Positions 1 through 12,313 are shown, counted from the first letter of the stretch. The stretch is DNA of 64,000 bases from Narthecium ossifragum (GCA_963920575.1 OY986966.1:11262048-11326047); one strand, 5' to 3'. Numbers and translations are program-made. Notes: a model not told the origin generated them from the sequence alone.

Positions 1-888
1 GGTCATCCCTCTTCCGCTTTGGAGCTGAAGTCAAGGGAGGCGGATGAGACTGTTGACATCAATTTTGGCTAGGCCAAAAGGTCGCAGTAACCACTATTTG
101 TTTGAGTCAAAATAACATCATATAGATTCAAGCAAGCTTAAAACATATTTGAAATGTCCGATAAATCCTTGTCCTGACTTCGAAGGCATCCAGGGACGTT
201 TGGGTAATTTCACCCGCCCAAGGCTGTATTGGGAATTTGGGCCAAAATACAGGCCTGGACTTCCCATTACATTTTACAATAACCTTGCGGCTTTGACGGC
301 AACCTAAATAAGCCATATGGACGCAGGGATATTCTAGTAATTTTACTGAAACCTCTAGCCCCAGGGTTATCTTGGTCAATTCACGCCCTCAGGGTATAAT
401 TGTCTAAAAATTAACCATTCCGCCCTCAAAATATTTTGGTCTGACATATATGACCACTGAGGATGTTTTGGTAAAATCCCGGTAAATATTCAGAATTCAG
501 ATAAATATTCTGTACGGGAGAAAATATTCACAGATGATTTATCAAATCTGGACAAATATTTAGATAACAATGGACATGAGAAATATTCAAAATTGAGATT
601 CGAACAGCACTTTCGAATTTCAAAAGATAAATCCGCCAAAACAAAAATCAGTATATCTCCAAATGGGCTACATATACGTCCACACCATATAAATAAATAA
701 AAAAAGAAATATGAAATCAGCATCACCCGTCCATACCATATATATATAAAAAATATAAAATCAGCATCCCTTTGATCCCGTTGTAGCTATCCTTATATGA
801 AAGGATGAGCATTCTCAATGGCAATCAACACCCTTTGATTAAGGGATCCATGATCCCATTCCATACAAAGAGATAGGCCTCTCGTGCT

Positions 889-897
889 TATAAATAG
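889..897 (+). promoter_or_regulatory. TATA box of A1 LTR promoter
   Basis: A canonical plant TATA sequence, TATAAATAG, lies in the 5' LTR. Transcription would start around 920-930, so the 57-bp tandem repeat begins at the expected start of the RNA and lies in its leader. Confidence 0.7.
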
Positions 898-920
898 AGG
901 AGCACGGCCTTGAGAAAGAG

Positions 921-1070
921 GCTGGTCGGAGCTGGGTTGAAGAAAGCTGAAGGCTGGTCTTGGCTGAAGGCATCGAAGCTGGTCGGAGCTGGGTTGAAGA
1001 AAGCTGAAGGCTGGTCTTGGCTGAAGGCATCGAAGCTGGTCGGAGCTGGTTTGAAGAGGCTGAAGAGGTT
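921..1070 (+). repeat. 57-bp tandem repeat in A1 LTR leader
   Basis: A 57-bp unit starting GCTGGTCGGAGCTGGG occurs at 921-977 and is repeated without change at 978-1034, followed by a partial degenerate copy from 1035. Looser GCTGG/GCTGAAG-rich derivatives continue to about 1260. The unit is a multiple of three and so makes a 19-residue repeat in an antisense ORF, which I take to be a by-product. Confidence 0.85.
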
Positions 1071-2156
1071 CTGAACAGTCTGAAGGCGTGGAAAGCTTGA
1101 TCTAAGCTGGGTGGAAGAACGCTGGAAGGCTGGTCTGAGCCGGATCGAAGCTGGGTTCTGAATGGTCTGAGCTTGATCTAAGCTGGGCTGAAGAACGGGC
1201 TGTAGGTTAGTAAAAGAGGCTGAGGAAGAAGCTGGTTGAAGAAATCGAAGGAGAAGCTAAAGGAGAAACTGAAAAAAAGGGTTGAAGGCGAAGAGGTTCT
1301 GGTGAGGTTCCAAGGTTGCGCACCACCGGACGACGTATATCCAGCCCACACAGCCGGAACCCATCGAGACGCTAGCGTCTCTGGGTCGACGCTGTAGGAG
1401 CCTCGTCGATCCTGCGGTTCAAGCTTCACTCTCTTGCTCGTTACCAGCGGCTTGGATCTCCAGCAAGGTTGCTCTAGTTTGATTCCTCGCCGGCGACGGA
1501 GATCGAGCCAAGTCTCTCTCTCTCCCGGCGGTTTTGAAGACAAGCTTCCCTGTTTTAGTTCTCTGTTCTCTGTTCCAGCCGGTGTTTCTTGGCCTCCCTG
1601 GTGATCCCGCGGCACAAAACATCAACCTATTCTGCAGAGGGACACCCCCCCCATCATCGTTCCGGCGATAGAGTTTCCAGCCGCTCGCCGCACCTCCTTG
1701 GTTCCAACCAGTGCTCCCCTGTTCCAGCCGGTTCTAGGCTTCCTTTCTCCAAGCCGGTTTCATCAAACAAAGCAGCTGCTCTTCCCACAACAATAGGAGT
1801 CGGATCTGGCTGGACGGTGTTCTCAAATATTTGCAGAATAAAGCTCTCAAGCCCACCGGATTTGAAGCTCCCCTTACGGCAAGAATGGCGTGCATGGCGA
1901 TGAAGGTGGTCTAAGGCTTCATGTCATGCATTTCTTTTGATCTTTTCTTTTATTATAAAAATGTTTATTTTATTGGATTTAGAATCGGAGGTGTTCCCTA
2001 CGGGGATGTAAATGATGGATCTGTCGACTTGGCGATCGGCAGATCCAGGGGTGTGGTGCCTACAATTTCCTAATATGAAATTAAAATATGATTTGCTCGG
2101 AAATAAAATAGAGATCTCGTCCCCGCGAGATCGACGTTTTATTCGCGAACAAAATC

Positions 2157-2174
2157 TGGCACGCCCGGTGGGAC
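2157..2174 (+). other. Primer binding site of A1
   Basis: TGGCACGCCCGGTGGGAC lies five bases after the LTR's terminal CA. It begins with TGG, complementary to the CCA end of a tRNA, and sits where the primer site should be. I do not assign the tRNA species. The same kind of TGGCRC site is familiar in Tat-lineage elements. Confidence 0.7.
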
Positions 2175-2313
2175 CACACCTTACCTCCCATCTCTAGATC
2201 CAAAAAAAAAAACAAGAAGAAAAGAAAAGAAAATGATGATGAAAAAAAAATCATCAAAACAAAAAAAAAAAATACATATATACTCTTACATCTTGACAAA
2301 TCTAACTTCTTAA

Positions 2314-5300
2314 ATGATGGATATGGCGCAGGCAACTTTGGAAGCGTTCGTCACTGTTTGCTTCGGCGACCTCTCGTTTGATATCCCGATTGGAAGCGAC
2401 GGCCTTCCGATGCCGACAACGCCATCAAAAGTTTCCTTCACCACTCCAGGAGCAGCTACCTCCGATGCACAAGCGAAGACTATCGTGGGATCTCGTGAGA
2501 AGATGGTGACTCGCCAAGACGAACCCGCACCACGTGTCGAACCCGTTTCGACCGATGACGACGGCTTTACCCTTGTTACTTCCAAGAGAAGACCCAGGGT
2601 GGCCAAGGAAGCCTCTGCAATCTAGACGATCTCCGCACCACGTGTCGAAGGTCTGAAGGGTAAAATGATCTATCCATCTGTTGCGAAGGCGCAGGTAGCT
2701 CCTAAGGTTGACTACGAAGCCTATTACGAGGTGTACCCCGACAAACCCTGGATTGGCCTCCACGCAACAGGGAGTGATGAAGCATCGATCCACGTTCGGT
2801 ACTGCTATGTTCAGTTACTCCGAGCAGAGTACGAACGCCAACGGAGGAATGCGGAGCCCAAACACCCGACTCGTCAGAATTACGTCGAGGATATGCGGGT
2901 AGCTTACACATACTACATCACCCAAGAGCTGCAGAGTCTCCAAGGTGAAGCGGGTTCTGATATAGGCGACGCCAACACCCTTCATTTCAATGACGACAGT
3001 CTCCAGCCTGAAGAAAGCTTCGATCAACCACGGTCCACCCATGTTCTTGTCAAGGCAGAGAAGCCCGTCAGAAAGAAGACGAAGTCAAAAGCAGCTGCGC
3101 ATCGTCCTCCATTCCATGCCGGTGGTTCAAGCTGTCCTTACTATGGGGGATCACTCAAGACCACCTCATCCGAGGTTTCATCAGAGATAAGTCAAAACAC
3201 AGAGGAGGTCATTCAAGAGAACGAATTTGATATCATGGCAGCAATGCCCATTGGAGTTCAAGACGACGAGATGTCCACTTCCTCTAATACGTCTTCAAGT
3301 GTTCCGCCAAAAAGACGAAAGAAGAAAACCGTCGTCGAAGAACCTCAAAAATGCGTTGTCGTCAATTTGCCAAACCGTCCATGGACTAGAAGCGCCACTC
3401 GCTCCCTTGGCAGTAAAGACGTGGCTTCCGAGGCATCATATGAACACCAATCTCCTACGCTCCCTGAATCCCCGGTGAACGAGTCGCCCACAAGCAGATC
3501 CTCTTCACCTGAGCGCTACCAGGTCTTTGCTACCACGGTCGAAGAAGAGTTGGAGCAATTGAGGAACGCGCTACAACTTAAGGATGCTGAGATAGCCAGC
3601 CTCCGAGCTCAAGTGCCTCCTGAAAATAATTCGCATGCTGAAAATAATTCTCATGCGAATGTGTCGCCCAATATGGTACCTCTTAACACTGTACAAAAAT
3701 TGGTCGCCGAGAGCGTGAGGGCCTTCCATATGCAAAACCAGTATGCCATGAGGCCGGGATACATGAAGCCATACCCTGCGGATATAGACTTGGTCCCATA
3801 CCCAGCTAACTATCGGCAGCCTCAATTCGCCAAGTTTAGCGGGAGTGGATCTCCGCATGAGCACATTGCTCATTTCCTTGCGGCTTGCCAGGACACGGCT
3901 CATAACGGGGCGCTGTTACTGCGTCAGTTCGTCCAAACCCTCTCTGGGCCGGCGTTTACTTGGTACAGCAAGCTGCCTGCGGGATCCATCGCCTCATGGG
4001 AACAAATGCAAGAGGCATTTCTTCAAAGGTTCTATAGTACCCAAAGGAGCGTGGGGATTACGGAGCTCACCCAAACTGAGCAGAGTCCACACGAGAAGGC
4101 CGCGGATTTCATCAACAGATGGAGGAACTTAAGCATCCACTGCCCGCAGCCCATCACAGAAGCAGAAGCTGTACGGATGTGTATGAACAACCTGCTTTCG
4201 GAGATGGCACTATACTTGCAGGGCGTTCGTCCGCTCTCCTTCGAAGAATTGGCCTCTAAAGCCACGAACATCGAAAATTACCTGCACCATATAGCCAGAA
4301 AAACTCATACAACAGATGGGGTCCTAGATCGTGCCAAGAAAGATAGAGCTCCACCAAAGGGGAAGGCAGTGCTGCAAACCTCCACAACACATGCGCCTAA
4401 ACCAAAGGAGACTTACGTTCCCAGAGAACAATTTCGGTCCAGGGATAGCTCGTCGGAACCAACACAATGGCGGATAAAGACTCTTAAAGAGAGGATAGAA
4501 AAGGAGTACTCCTTTCCCAGGGAAGAGGTCTCTGACATCTTCAAGGGCTTGCTGGATATCGGACTTCTAGAGCTCCCGGAGCCACGACGCCCTGAAGAAG
4601 CAAATAAGGTGGACGAGCCCAAGTATTGCCATTACCATAGGATACTGGGTCACACCCTCCAAGACTGCTTCGTTCTCAAAGACAAGATTCAGAAGCTGAT
4701 CGACGAAGGAGTCATGGACGCCGGGCTCCTGAAGAAGCTTCAAAAAGAGAAGAGGACAGAGTCGACGCACATGATCACAACTATGGCCGGATCTGGATCT
4801 TTATATGAAGAGTACGCACCCTCGACATTTGCTCATAGGGAAATGGAGTGCATCCCTCAAACACTTCTTCCCAGTGACGTTGAGAATAGATATATGTCTA
4901 TTTCTCCCCCGCAGAAATGCTTGGCTCCTGTCCAGGTGTCCGTCGAGGGAAGCTCTGGGTCTACCTTGGGAGAATTGTATCCCCCTGACTCGGATGATGA
5001 AGATTTCTGGTCCGACATGGAGCCGAGTTATGATCGCTTCGGCAAAACCTACTTCAGCAAAAGACAGAAGAAGAAACAAGCCTTCAATCAAAGGATTAAG
5101 GCCACCATATATAACCCTCCAAGACCTCCGCTTCCCAGAGATTGGCAACCAAGGCCGAAGCGGCACAGATCTCCAAAGTACAAGATCTTGACAAAGGTGA
5201 TGAATCGTGAAGAGATAGAAGGGTTCATCCATCAAGTCTCCACGGATTTCCGAGGTAGGAAGCCACATGTGCCGCAAAGCAATGTCCCTTGGGACACCGA

Positions 5301-5871
5301 AGATTACTCTTGCTTCACCATAGGAGTTTTGGAAGATGATGATGAGTCCCTCTGCTTCCCAGAAGAAGAGAAGGCTGAGGTCCATGAGGTCGTCACCCGC
5401 TCCGGGCTCCGACTTCCAGATTCCCAACCTCCACGTCCGAGAGGAAGAGACCAAGAACCGCAACAAGCAATGCATGATGTAAACTCGAACGAGTCTGTCA
5501 AGTACAATGTTGTTTCTCATTTAAAGAAAATACCTGCATTGCTTAGAGTGTACGATGCCTTGTGTCTCTCGCATGATTTTCGTAGGTCTCTTATAACTGC
5601 ATTATCTTTTCCTGACGACTACCGGGCAGAAGTCCCCCAAACTAACGCCCCTGTAGTCGAAAGCTTAAACATAAATTTTTCCGATGACGACCTATTACTC
5701 GGGGCAAAACCTCATAATAGGCCATTATTAATGACCGGTGATATCGATAACGTTCCTACGTCACGAGTAATGTTAGACTGCGGGTCGGCAATTAATCTTC
5801 TGCCACTCAAAACACTTCGTGACTTAGGATATGACATCGATGACTTGACATCAAGTAACATAATAGTCTAA
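2314..5871 (+). pseudogene. gag: A1 gag and start of protease (Tat), two in-frame stops
   Basis: The frame runs from ATG 2314, through an in-frame TAG at 2623-2625, to a TAA at 5869-5871, all in one phase, so this was one polyprotein continuing into pol. The Retrotrans_gag (capsid) domain is at about 3780-4280, with the usual pattern around FAKFSGSGSPHEHIAHFL and FTWYSKLP. A knuckle-like motif with the CHYHRILGHTLQDC spacing is at 4624-4668, typical of Tat gag and not a strict CCHC. The aspartic protease starts near 5776 with DCGSAIN where D-S/T-G-A is usual; whether DCGS is active is doubtful. The region before the capsid, to about 3780, is charged and low-complexity. The second stop falls inside protease. 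Confidence 0.85.
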
Positions 5872-8709
5872 GGCTTCAACCAAGCTGGACAACATGTGCT
5901 AGGTTCTATACATCTAGCACTAAAATTTCAAGACATGGCTACGAGCGTCGTTTTCCATGTTATCGACGCTCGAACCTCTTATAATGCACTGTTAGGAAGG
6001 CCTTGGCTCCATGAATACAAGGTGGTTCCTTCGACACTCCATCAGTGTTTCAAGTATCAGACTCCTGAAGGTGACGTCAAGAGGGTGTTCGCCGACATGA
6101 AGCCATTCACACCAGGGGAAGCATTCTTCGCCGACGCCAAGTTCTATCTAGAACCGCCATTAAAGCTGAAGAAACGTGACCCCACACCTGCTACGGATAT
6201 GGGCTTCACGGAAAGGTTCACCATGGAAGTTCAACAAGGGAAGAAACCTCCGCAAGGGAAGAAGACATATCGCTATGTTCCAAGCAGTCAAAGGAAGCCC
6301 AGGGATCCAATATTCACAGTTGGTGAAGAGAAGCTTTCTAAATCCTTTCTTCAAGATTTCCCAGTGCCTCTCCCAAGACTCCTTCCTTCCTACGTCAAGC
6401 CGCCCCCAAACAAAGGGAAAGCCCAGATGAATGAAGAAATAGGCGGCGATGAAGGGAACATGATGTACGGACAACCGGTCAAGTTCATACAAGCTTCCCC
6501 GATCACGGCGGATACACAAGTGACAAATACAAGGTTGCCCATACTGTTCTATGATCAAAAGTCACTGCATATGATGGATCGCATGGGATATGACATCAAT
6601 TCCGGAGAAGGTCTGTGCGAAGGTCGAGGCAAGAAACAACCCTTTGAAGATCTCCTGACGGAATCGCAAAAAGAGGCCATTCGTTACGGCGAAGACTTAA
6701 CCTTTGGCAGAACAGGGCTCAGATATGAGTTCCAAGTATGCGCCACTTCCATAGATGTCGTCGATCTCCAAGGAGCGCCGCCACAGCTCGAAGACGGTGG
6801 TCAAGCAACTGTAGACGACTTAGAAGAAATCAACCTGGGGGCAGAAGATGATCCTCGTCCAACATTCATCAGCTCTCATATGACGCCGGACGAGAAGAAT
6901 CAATTTATTCTCTTTCTTCGGCAAAATCGAGATGTGTTCGCTTGGAGCTACAAGGAGATGCCAGGTTTGGACGTCAATGTAGTTGTCCATCGTCTCGCCA
7001 CAGAAGAAGATGTTCGCCCCATCAAGCAGTCTCAGAGACGCTTTCAACCCGAGTTGATCCCAAAAATCATCACTGAGGTCGACAAACTTATCAACACAGG
7101 TTTCATCCGGGAGGTGCAGTATCCCAAGTGGCTCGCAAACATCGTTCCCGTGAAGAAGAAGAATGGTCAACTGAGAATTTGCATAGATTTCAGGGATCTA
7201 AATAAAGCCTGCCCAAAAGATGACTTTCCGCTACCCATTACGGAACTCATGGTCGACGCTGCGACCGGTCACGAGATTCTGTCCTTTATGGACGGGTACT
7301 CGGGGTACAACCAAATAAAAATGGCTCCCGAAGACGAAGAGCTTACCGCTTTTCGCACACCGAAGGGGATATTCTGTTATACAGTGATGCCGTTCGGGTT
7401 GAAGAACGCAGGGGCCACCTATCAAAGAGCCATGACAGTCATCTTCAACGACCTCCTTCATGACATCGTGGAGTGCTATGTCGATGATTTAGTGGTGAAG
7501 ACGAAGCATAGGCAAGATCACTTCGAACACCTCACCAGAGTTTTCGAAAGGCTAAGGCGGTACAACCTAAAGATGAACCCAATGAAGTGCGCGTTCGGTG
7601 TCACGTCCGGCAAGCTTCTCGGGTTCGTGGTTCGCAAACAAGGAATCGAAGTCGACCCTGCTAAAGCTAAAGCAATCTTGTTGATGCCTCCGCCTCGCAA
7701 TCTTCACGAGCTCAAGAGCCTACAAGGACGACTCGCCTACATACGAAGGTTCATCTCCAATTTGGCTGGTCGTTGCAAACCATTTTCTCATCTCATGAAG
7801 AAAGGAGCTCCGTTCGAATGGGATAAATCTTGCCAAAACGCTTTTCAAAGCATAAAGGAGTATCTCATCAACCCGCCGGTTCTAGCCTCCCCTGTCAAAG
7901 GAAAGCCCTTGATCCTGTATACGGCAGCTCTACCCGGATCGCTGGGAGCTTTGCTTGCGCAGCATGATGACGAAGGCAAGGAGAGAGCCCTCTACTATCT
8001 TAGCCGAACCTTGGTTGGGGCCGAGCATAATTATTCGGAGATGGAGAAAGTGTGCTTGTCATTAGTGTTCGCCGCTCAGAAGCTTCGGCATTATCTCTTG
8101 GAGCATCCCATACAGCTCATCTCCAAAACTGATCCCTTGCGTTATATTCTAAAAAAGTTAGTCCTTTCCGGACGACTCGCAAAATGGGCGATGCTACTGT
8201 CTCAATTCGACATAACATACGTGCCACAAAAGGCTGTCAAAGGACAAGCCCTGGCGGACTTTCTCGCCGCTCATCCGGTGCCAAGCAATGCGACTGTGGA
8301 AGATGATCTACCAGATGAAGAAGTATTCGTCACCGACATTCAACCTCCTTGGGAAATGTACTTTGACGGGGCATGCAGACATTCAGGAGCAGGGGCAGGA
8401 ATAATTTTTGTCACTCCGACGCAAGCCCTGATCCCGTATTCCTTCGCACTAACTTCAGCGTCATCCAACAACATGGCAGAGTACGAAGCCCTCGTTATCG
8501 GATTAGAGATAGCGCTGGAAATGGGGATGGACCCGCTCAACGCTTACGGAGATTCTCAACTCATCATAAATCAAATCCTTGGCACTTATGCAGTCAAGAA
8601 AGAAGAATTAATTCCTTATTTTATCAGGGCCAAGGGACTCATCGACTGCTTCAAGGAGTTGAATTTCAACACGTCCCACGATCCCAAAACCAAAAGGCGG
8701 ATGCTCTAG
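5872..8709 (+). pseudogene. pol: A1 pol: protease end, reverse transcriptase, RNase H, second RNase H
   Basis: This continues the gag frame directly after the TAA at 5869-5871. The protease flap region is followed by LLGRPWLHEYK. Reverse transcriptase spans about 7060-7640, with VPVKKKNGQLRICIDFRDLN, MPFGLKNAGATYQR and the catalytic YVDD at 7477-7488. The first RNase H and connection lie at about 7860-8270. A second RNase H follows at about 8350-8650, starting MYFDGACRHSGAGAG and including the NNMAEYEA helix and GDSQLIINQ, which is the archaeal-type RNase H unique to Tat elements. The frame is lost near 8655-8665: the expected continuation (QHVPRSQNQKADALAGLAA) moves to another phase, consistent with a 1-base deletion, and a stop follows at 8709. 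Confidence 0.88.
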
Positions 8710-9398
8710 CCGGTCTAGCTGCAGCCATGGTCCTCTCACCTTCAGGAACGTTAGAAGTAAGGGTTGAGGAAAGGCGAGTCCTCACTCCCCTACTTGAAGA
8801 AGTTCCAAACATATATATGCCAACTCTCGTCAATGTCGTCTCTACATCAGAGATACAAACAGCTGACTGGAGAGACCCCTTCCTTGATTATCTCATGTCC
8901 GGGGTACTCCCTACAAATCCCCAAGAGAGGTTGAGGCTAAGAAGAAGGGTGACGAAATACACTTGTGTCAATGACGCATTATACCGGAGGTCGTACGACG
9001 GGCTCTTACTCCGATGCCTTTCTAATGAAGAAGCGGCGGCGTCAGCACTCCAAGAAGTCCACTCGGGCATTTGCGGAGCACATCAGTCAGGTCCTAAATT
9101 GTATAACCAGCTAAAGCATTTGGGATACTACTGGCCTTCTATGGTGCGCGACTCCATCGAGTATGCTAGGAAATGTCACGTCTGCCAAATTCACGCAGAC
9201 TTCATACACCAACCCCCGGAGCCACTTCATCCTACAAGCGTCTCCTGGCCTTTTGAAGCATGGGGGTTAGACATCGTGGGCCCCATCCAGCCATCTTCGT
9301 CGAAAGGCCACTCATATATCCTAGCAGCGACCGACTACTTCTCCAAATGGGCGGAAGCTGTTCCTTTAAAAAATACGAGAGGGGAGACGATAGAATGA
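8660..9398 (+). pseudogene. A1 integrase, N-terminal part, truncated
   Basis: In the shifted frame the end of the second RNase H runs into the integrase N-terminal zinc domain, with histidines in HSGICGAH near 9060-9085 and cysteines in KCHVCQI near 9172-9190. The catalytic core begins with WGLDIVGPI, which supplies the first aspartate, then reads DYFSKWAEAVPLKN before the homology stops at about 9395. The second aspartate, the glutamate and the C-terminal domain are absent, so it cannot be a working integrase. The break coincides with the change to A2 sequence. Confidence 0.85.
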
Positions 9399-9812
9399 TT
9401 AAGCCAAAATAACACAAAACAATTAAAATGAGAGATGGGTGAGGAACTTACTACGATGCCCAGGACTCGAATACAATGCTACTAGACGAGGCGATAACTC
9501 ACTGATCAACACCTCGAGATGATTCTTGAATGGCATCCACCATTACAAAAAAGTCTCGGAACATTAAGCCCGACGGTCCACTTCCTTGGGAGACCTATTC
9601 TCCAACATAGCCACTAGGAATCGCCGATGTGCCTCGACGGCATCAGCGCTCGAAACCTTGCGCCTATCGGACATGCACCATTAGCTCGTAAAGAATGGTA
9701 TCGGCAAAAGTTGAGTGAGCCCAAATTGACGGGCAAGCAAGCTAGGGGAATATGGTTATAGATACAGGTCAATATCTAGTACAACCAAGTCTCGAGGAAT
9801 ACACACATCCCT
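9399..9812 (-). other. A2 segment downstream of the antisense ORF
   Basis: This stretch has no long ORF. On the minus strand, about 9672 down to a TAA at 9564-9566, there is an open run beginning SDRRKVSSADAVEAHRRFL. It has protein-like composition and could be a terminal exon of the antisense gene. A GTAAGT donor-like sequence also occurs on the minus strand near 9450. I could not place a matching donor and acceptor pair, so splicing is only a suggestion. Confidence 0.35.
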
Positions 9813-10485
9813 TCAAAAGTCTTGCTGGGGTTGGATTTCCCTGAACCAATCAGTAAGTCGAAAACCGACGAAGTCCCACGCTATCCACCGGCGTCGAGGG
9901 TCGGACGTCGACATCCCCTCGAAGATGGTTAGAAAAGGAAGACTGGGAGGCTGAGCCTGAGAAGCGAGGAAATGCCCCAGAAAGCCATGAGTTATGCGAA
10001 TAGGAAAAAAGTTATTCGCCTCGGCCTTCAAGCTCGACTGGTTCGGGAAGTAGGCATGGGCCCATAGCTGCACTAGCCACATAGGGCCAGAGTACCCCCT
10101 CTTGAAGCGACGCCGGAACGCCTCTCCCAGGCACCGATAGGCCAAGCCAAGTAGAAGGGGACCAAAAGCTACCGATTGGTCCGATGTAGCGAGATGCTCG
10201 GCCAAGGGCAAACAAGATTTTGTTATCTTGGCAGAGCGATTGCAGACAATAAACCTATTAAACCAGTAGTTGAAAAAGGCGATTAACTCTTGGCGTGTCA
10301 TCACACCCGACACTCTCTTCTCGTCCTTGCAATACTGAGAATAGGCATTGCAAGCGTCAGGGTAGTCGAAAGAACGGGACATCCCGCCATGGGAAGTTTT
10401 CTTGTGAAGCCCAGAGCCATCTTCACCGAACACGTGAGTATTCGTCAAAAAAAAGATGTCCGCCAAGGTGATGGAAAGGGGACTG
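9813..10485 (-). pseudogene. Plant-mobile-domain antisense ORF of A2, C-terminal part
   Basis: Read on the minus strand, this piece starts PLSITLADIFFLTNTHVFGE and includes SGPMWLVQLWAHAYFP, the GPLWLLQLW-type motif of the plant mobile domain (PMD, aminotransferase-like) family. Such domains are known in MULE transposons, in host genes of the MAIL1/MAIN group and as extra antisense ORFs in Tat retrotransposons. The open frame extends to 10532 only because it reads into the inserted solo LTR, so its apparent methionine at 10532 is not genuine. The native reading continues at 12041 after removal of the LTR and one GACTG copy, in phase. Confidence 0.75.
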
Positions 10486-12040
10486 TGATCGCTCGCAAAC
10501 GTCGTCGTTAAAACGTTGCTAACCTCAATCAAATCTTAAATTTATATCCTTGTTCAATCACTAATATTACTAAGTAGACTAGTGGTGAAATCCGGAGTCG
10601 AACCACAGGGAATTACTAGGAAACCCAAAATCGATTCTCAAAACTCTTGATCTAAACCAAACACTTCAATGATGGATTGATCTAACTGAAACTATCTAAG
10701 AAAGCAAAAGAAAATATTAAGATTTTAATCAGATGGAAAAAGATGTCTTAGGAAATACACAATCCACCCTAGTTTCACCCTTAATCTTCCATAGTTATCA
10801 TCTTGATCACTTCTCTAAGTATTATGGATCGTATGGCTACAAGCTCACACGAATCCCTAAAAGATGGTTTTATGTTCCCTACGGCATAACCTATCTTTGT
10901 TTGGCATAAATCATCTTTGGTCCTACCATTATCTTAAGTTATTTTACTCCTAATGACCTTAGCATGACTTATCTTCACGTAGCATAGATTATCTCAAAGG
11001 TAAATCACAAGCCACATGCAAACTATCTCATGAATCTCTACACTCAAGTACAACCATCATGTAGGACTAATAATACGTCAACGGAACTCTGTTCCTTCAA
11101 CTCTATAATCATTAAAAACATATTCATGAGATTATACGTAGAGAAGTTCACAAAAATCCAACTAAGAAAGATCAAAAGTTACACTAGGGTTTCATGGTAT
11201 TCCTAAGAACAAGAAAACTAGCCACTCATCTCTTGGAAATCAGCCATAGGTGTAGAGGATGAAGCCATTGATCCCCGCGGAAAGATCACCGTCTTCAAAA
11301 CCCTAACCTTCTCCTCCAAAAGTGCTCCAAAAGATGATTATTTTCGGCTGGAATAACCCCCTTATGTATTAGAAACCCTTAATCCCGGAATTAGGAGTTA
11401 TAGTTGAACTTAAACTCTAATTTCCCTAAATTCCGGGTTGCTGACGTCATCGGAGCGATCGATCGGACTCAAATCCGATCCATCGCTCAAGTCGGACTGG
11501 GTCTGCCACGTCATCAGTTTCCTTATTCTTCAATTCCTACTCGGAATTCTGAATTGTAGTCAATTCTGAAGCTAATCCGTACGGAATCTGGGAAAGTCTA
11601 CAACAGGAAAGTTGTAGATCTGGAAGTTATCTATCATCTCCAAAATATTTCATAATATTCTAATTTATATAGAATATTTGAAGAATATTCTCTTCAGCAT
11701 CGACGGAGCAGCTTTCCAGTTTGTAAATCTTCATCTATTCTTCAAACTGTCATCATACCATCTGGAATCTCGCAATGTGTCCAACAGCAACATTGTAGAT
11801 CTCTGAGTCTTCTACAATTTCACAAAGTTTTAGAATATTTGGAGTTTCAGAGAATATCTGACGAATATTTTCCCAATGGTCGACAAAGCTATATTTTTCT
11901 TCATTTTAGTCGAATTTCTTGTATCTCTTCTCAAATCCTACTTAAACCTGAAATCAGGCAACATGATATCAAATACACCTAATCTAGGCCTAACAAAGGT
12001 AGTTTAAGGGGTTTAATTAGAAATAATTAGTGACTTATCA
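10486..12040 (-). mobile_element. Solo LTR D (Athila type), reverse orientation
   Basis: On the minus strand this begins TGATAAGTCACTAATTATTT and ends GTTTGCGAGCGATCA. It is 1,555 bp and flanked by GACTG at 10481-10485 and 12041-12045. Its ends resemble the LTR of Athila element C, including a CCTGTGGTTCGA-type stretch near the 3' end. No internal region is present, so it is a solo LTR left by LTR-LTR recombination. It carries one GATCGATCGG palindrome near 11457. It interrupts the A2 antisense ORF. Confidence 0.9.
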
Positions 12041-12146
12041 GACTGTTCGGTAATAAGAAAATGTTCTACTCTACACGCCAGAAGCAGAGAAGAGACAACA
12101 GCAATGGACCGTCGGCGGGTTGGCAGGGGAAGCGGATGTGGTCTTC
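12041..12146 (-). pseudogene. Middle fragment of the A2 antisense PMD ORF
   Basis: This 106-bp piece lies between the solo LTR D and element B and ends in the two target duplications, GACTG (12041-12045) and TCTTC (12142-12146). On the minus strand it reads through in the same phase as the N-terminal part at 61213-61635 and the C-terminal part below 10485. It contains one in-frame stop, TAG at 12068-12066, so the gene had decayed or was interrupted here even without the insertions. The residues just after the stop lead into the LLPNSPLSITL segment of the domain. Confidence 0.7.
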
Positions 12147-12313
12147 TGATAAGACTTGAAAAGTTCACAAATCACCATTAAAATTTGGCTTCGTTAGTCT
12201 CCGAGCAATGCTTCACTAACTATTTTTACCTTATTTTAGGTATAAGAGACCTCAACAAGAGTTAGATTACGTTTGGAGCTAAAACGAGCACATTAGAGCA
12301 ATTTCAGCATAAA

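Larger units (their letters stand above)
51..2151 (+). repeat. 5' LTR of element A1
   Basis: The right end is well placed: it ends in CA at 2150-2151, five bases before the primer binding site. It contains a TATA box at 889-897 and a 57-bp tandem repeat. The left end is less sure. TGTTGACATC at 51 is a plausible TG start, giving about 2.1 kb, but no target duplication or partner LTR confirms it. A purine-rich stretch at about 34-50 precedes it and resembles a polypurine tract, so 1-50 could be the end of another element copy. The ORFs at 1178-1903 are in the transcribed leader and resemble no protein I know. Confidence 0.6.
51..9398 (+). mobile_element. Element A1: Tat-lineage Ty3/gypsy retrotransposon, 3'-truncated
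   Basis: This stretch reads as 5' LTR, primer binding site, gag, protease, reverse transcriptase, RNase H, a second RNase H and the start of integrase, all on the plus strand. The second, archaeal-type RNase H after the usual one is the known hallmark of the Tat lineage. The element stops abruptly inside the integrase catalytic core at about 9398, so it lacks the rest of integrase and any 3' LTR that can be matched to its 5' LTR. The next bases belong to the 3' part of a Tat element (A2), which may be the same insertion with an internal deletion or a different copy joined to it. Coding is broken by two in-frame stops and one frameshift, so it is inactive. Confidence 0.85.

Noticed and set aside
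1178..1903. Overlapping ORFs on both strands in the A1 5' LTR
   Set aside because: They lie in a CT-rich leader of an LTR, have low-complexity composition and resemble no protein family.
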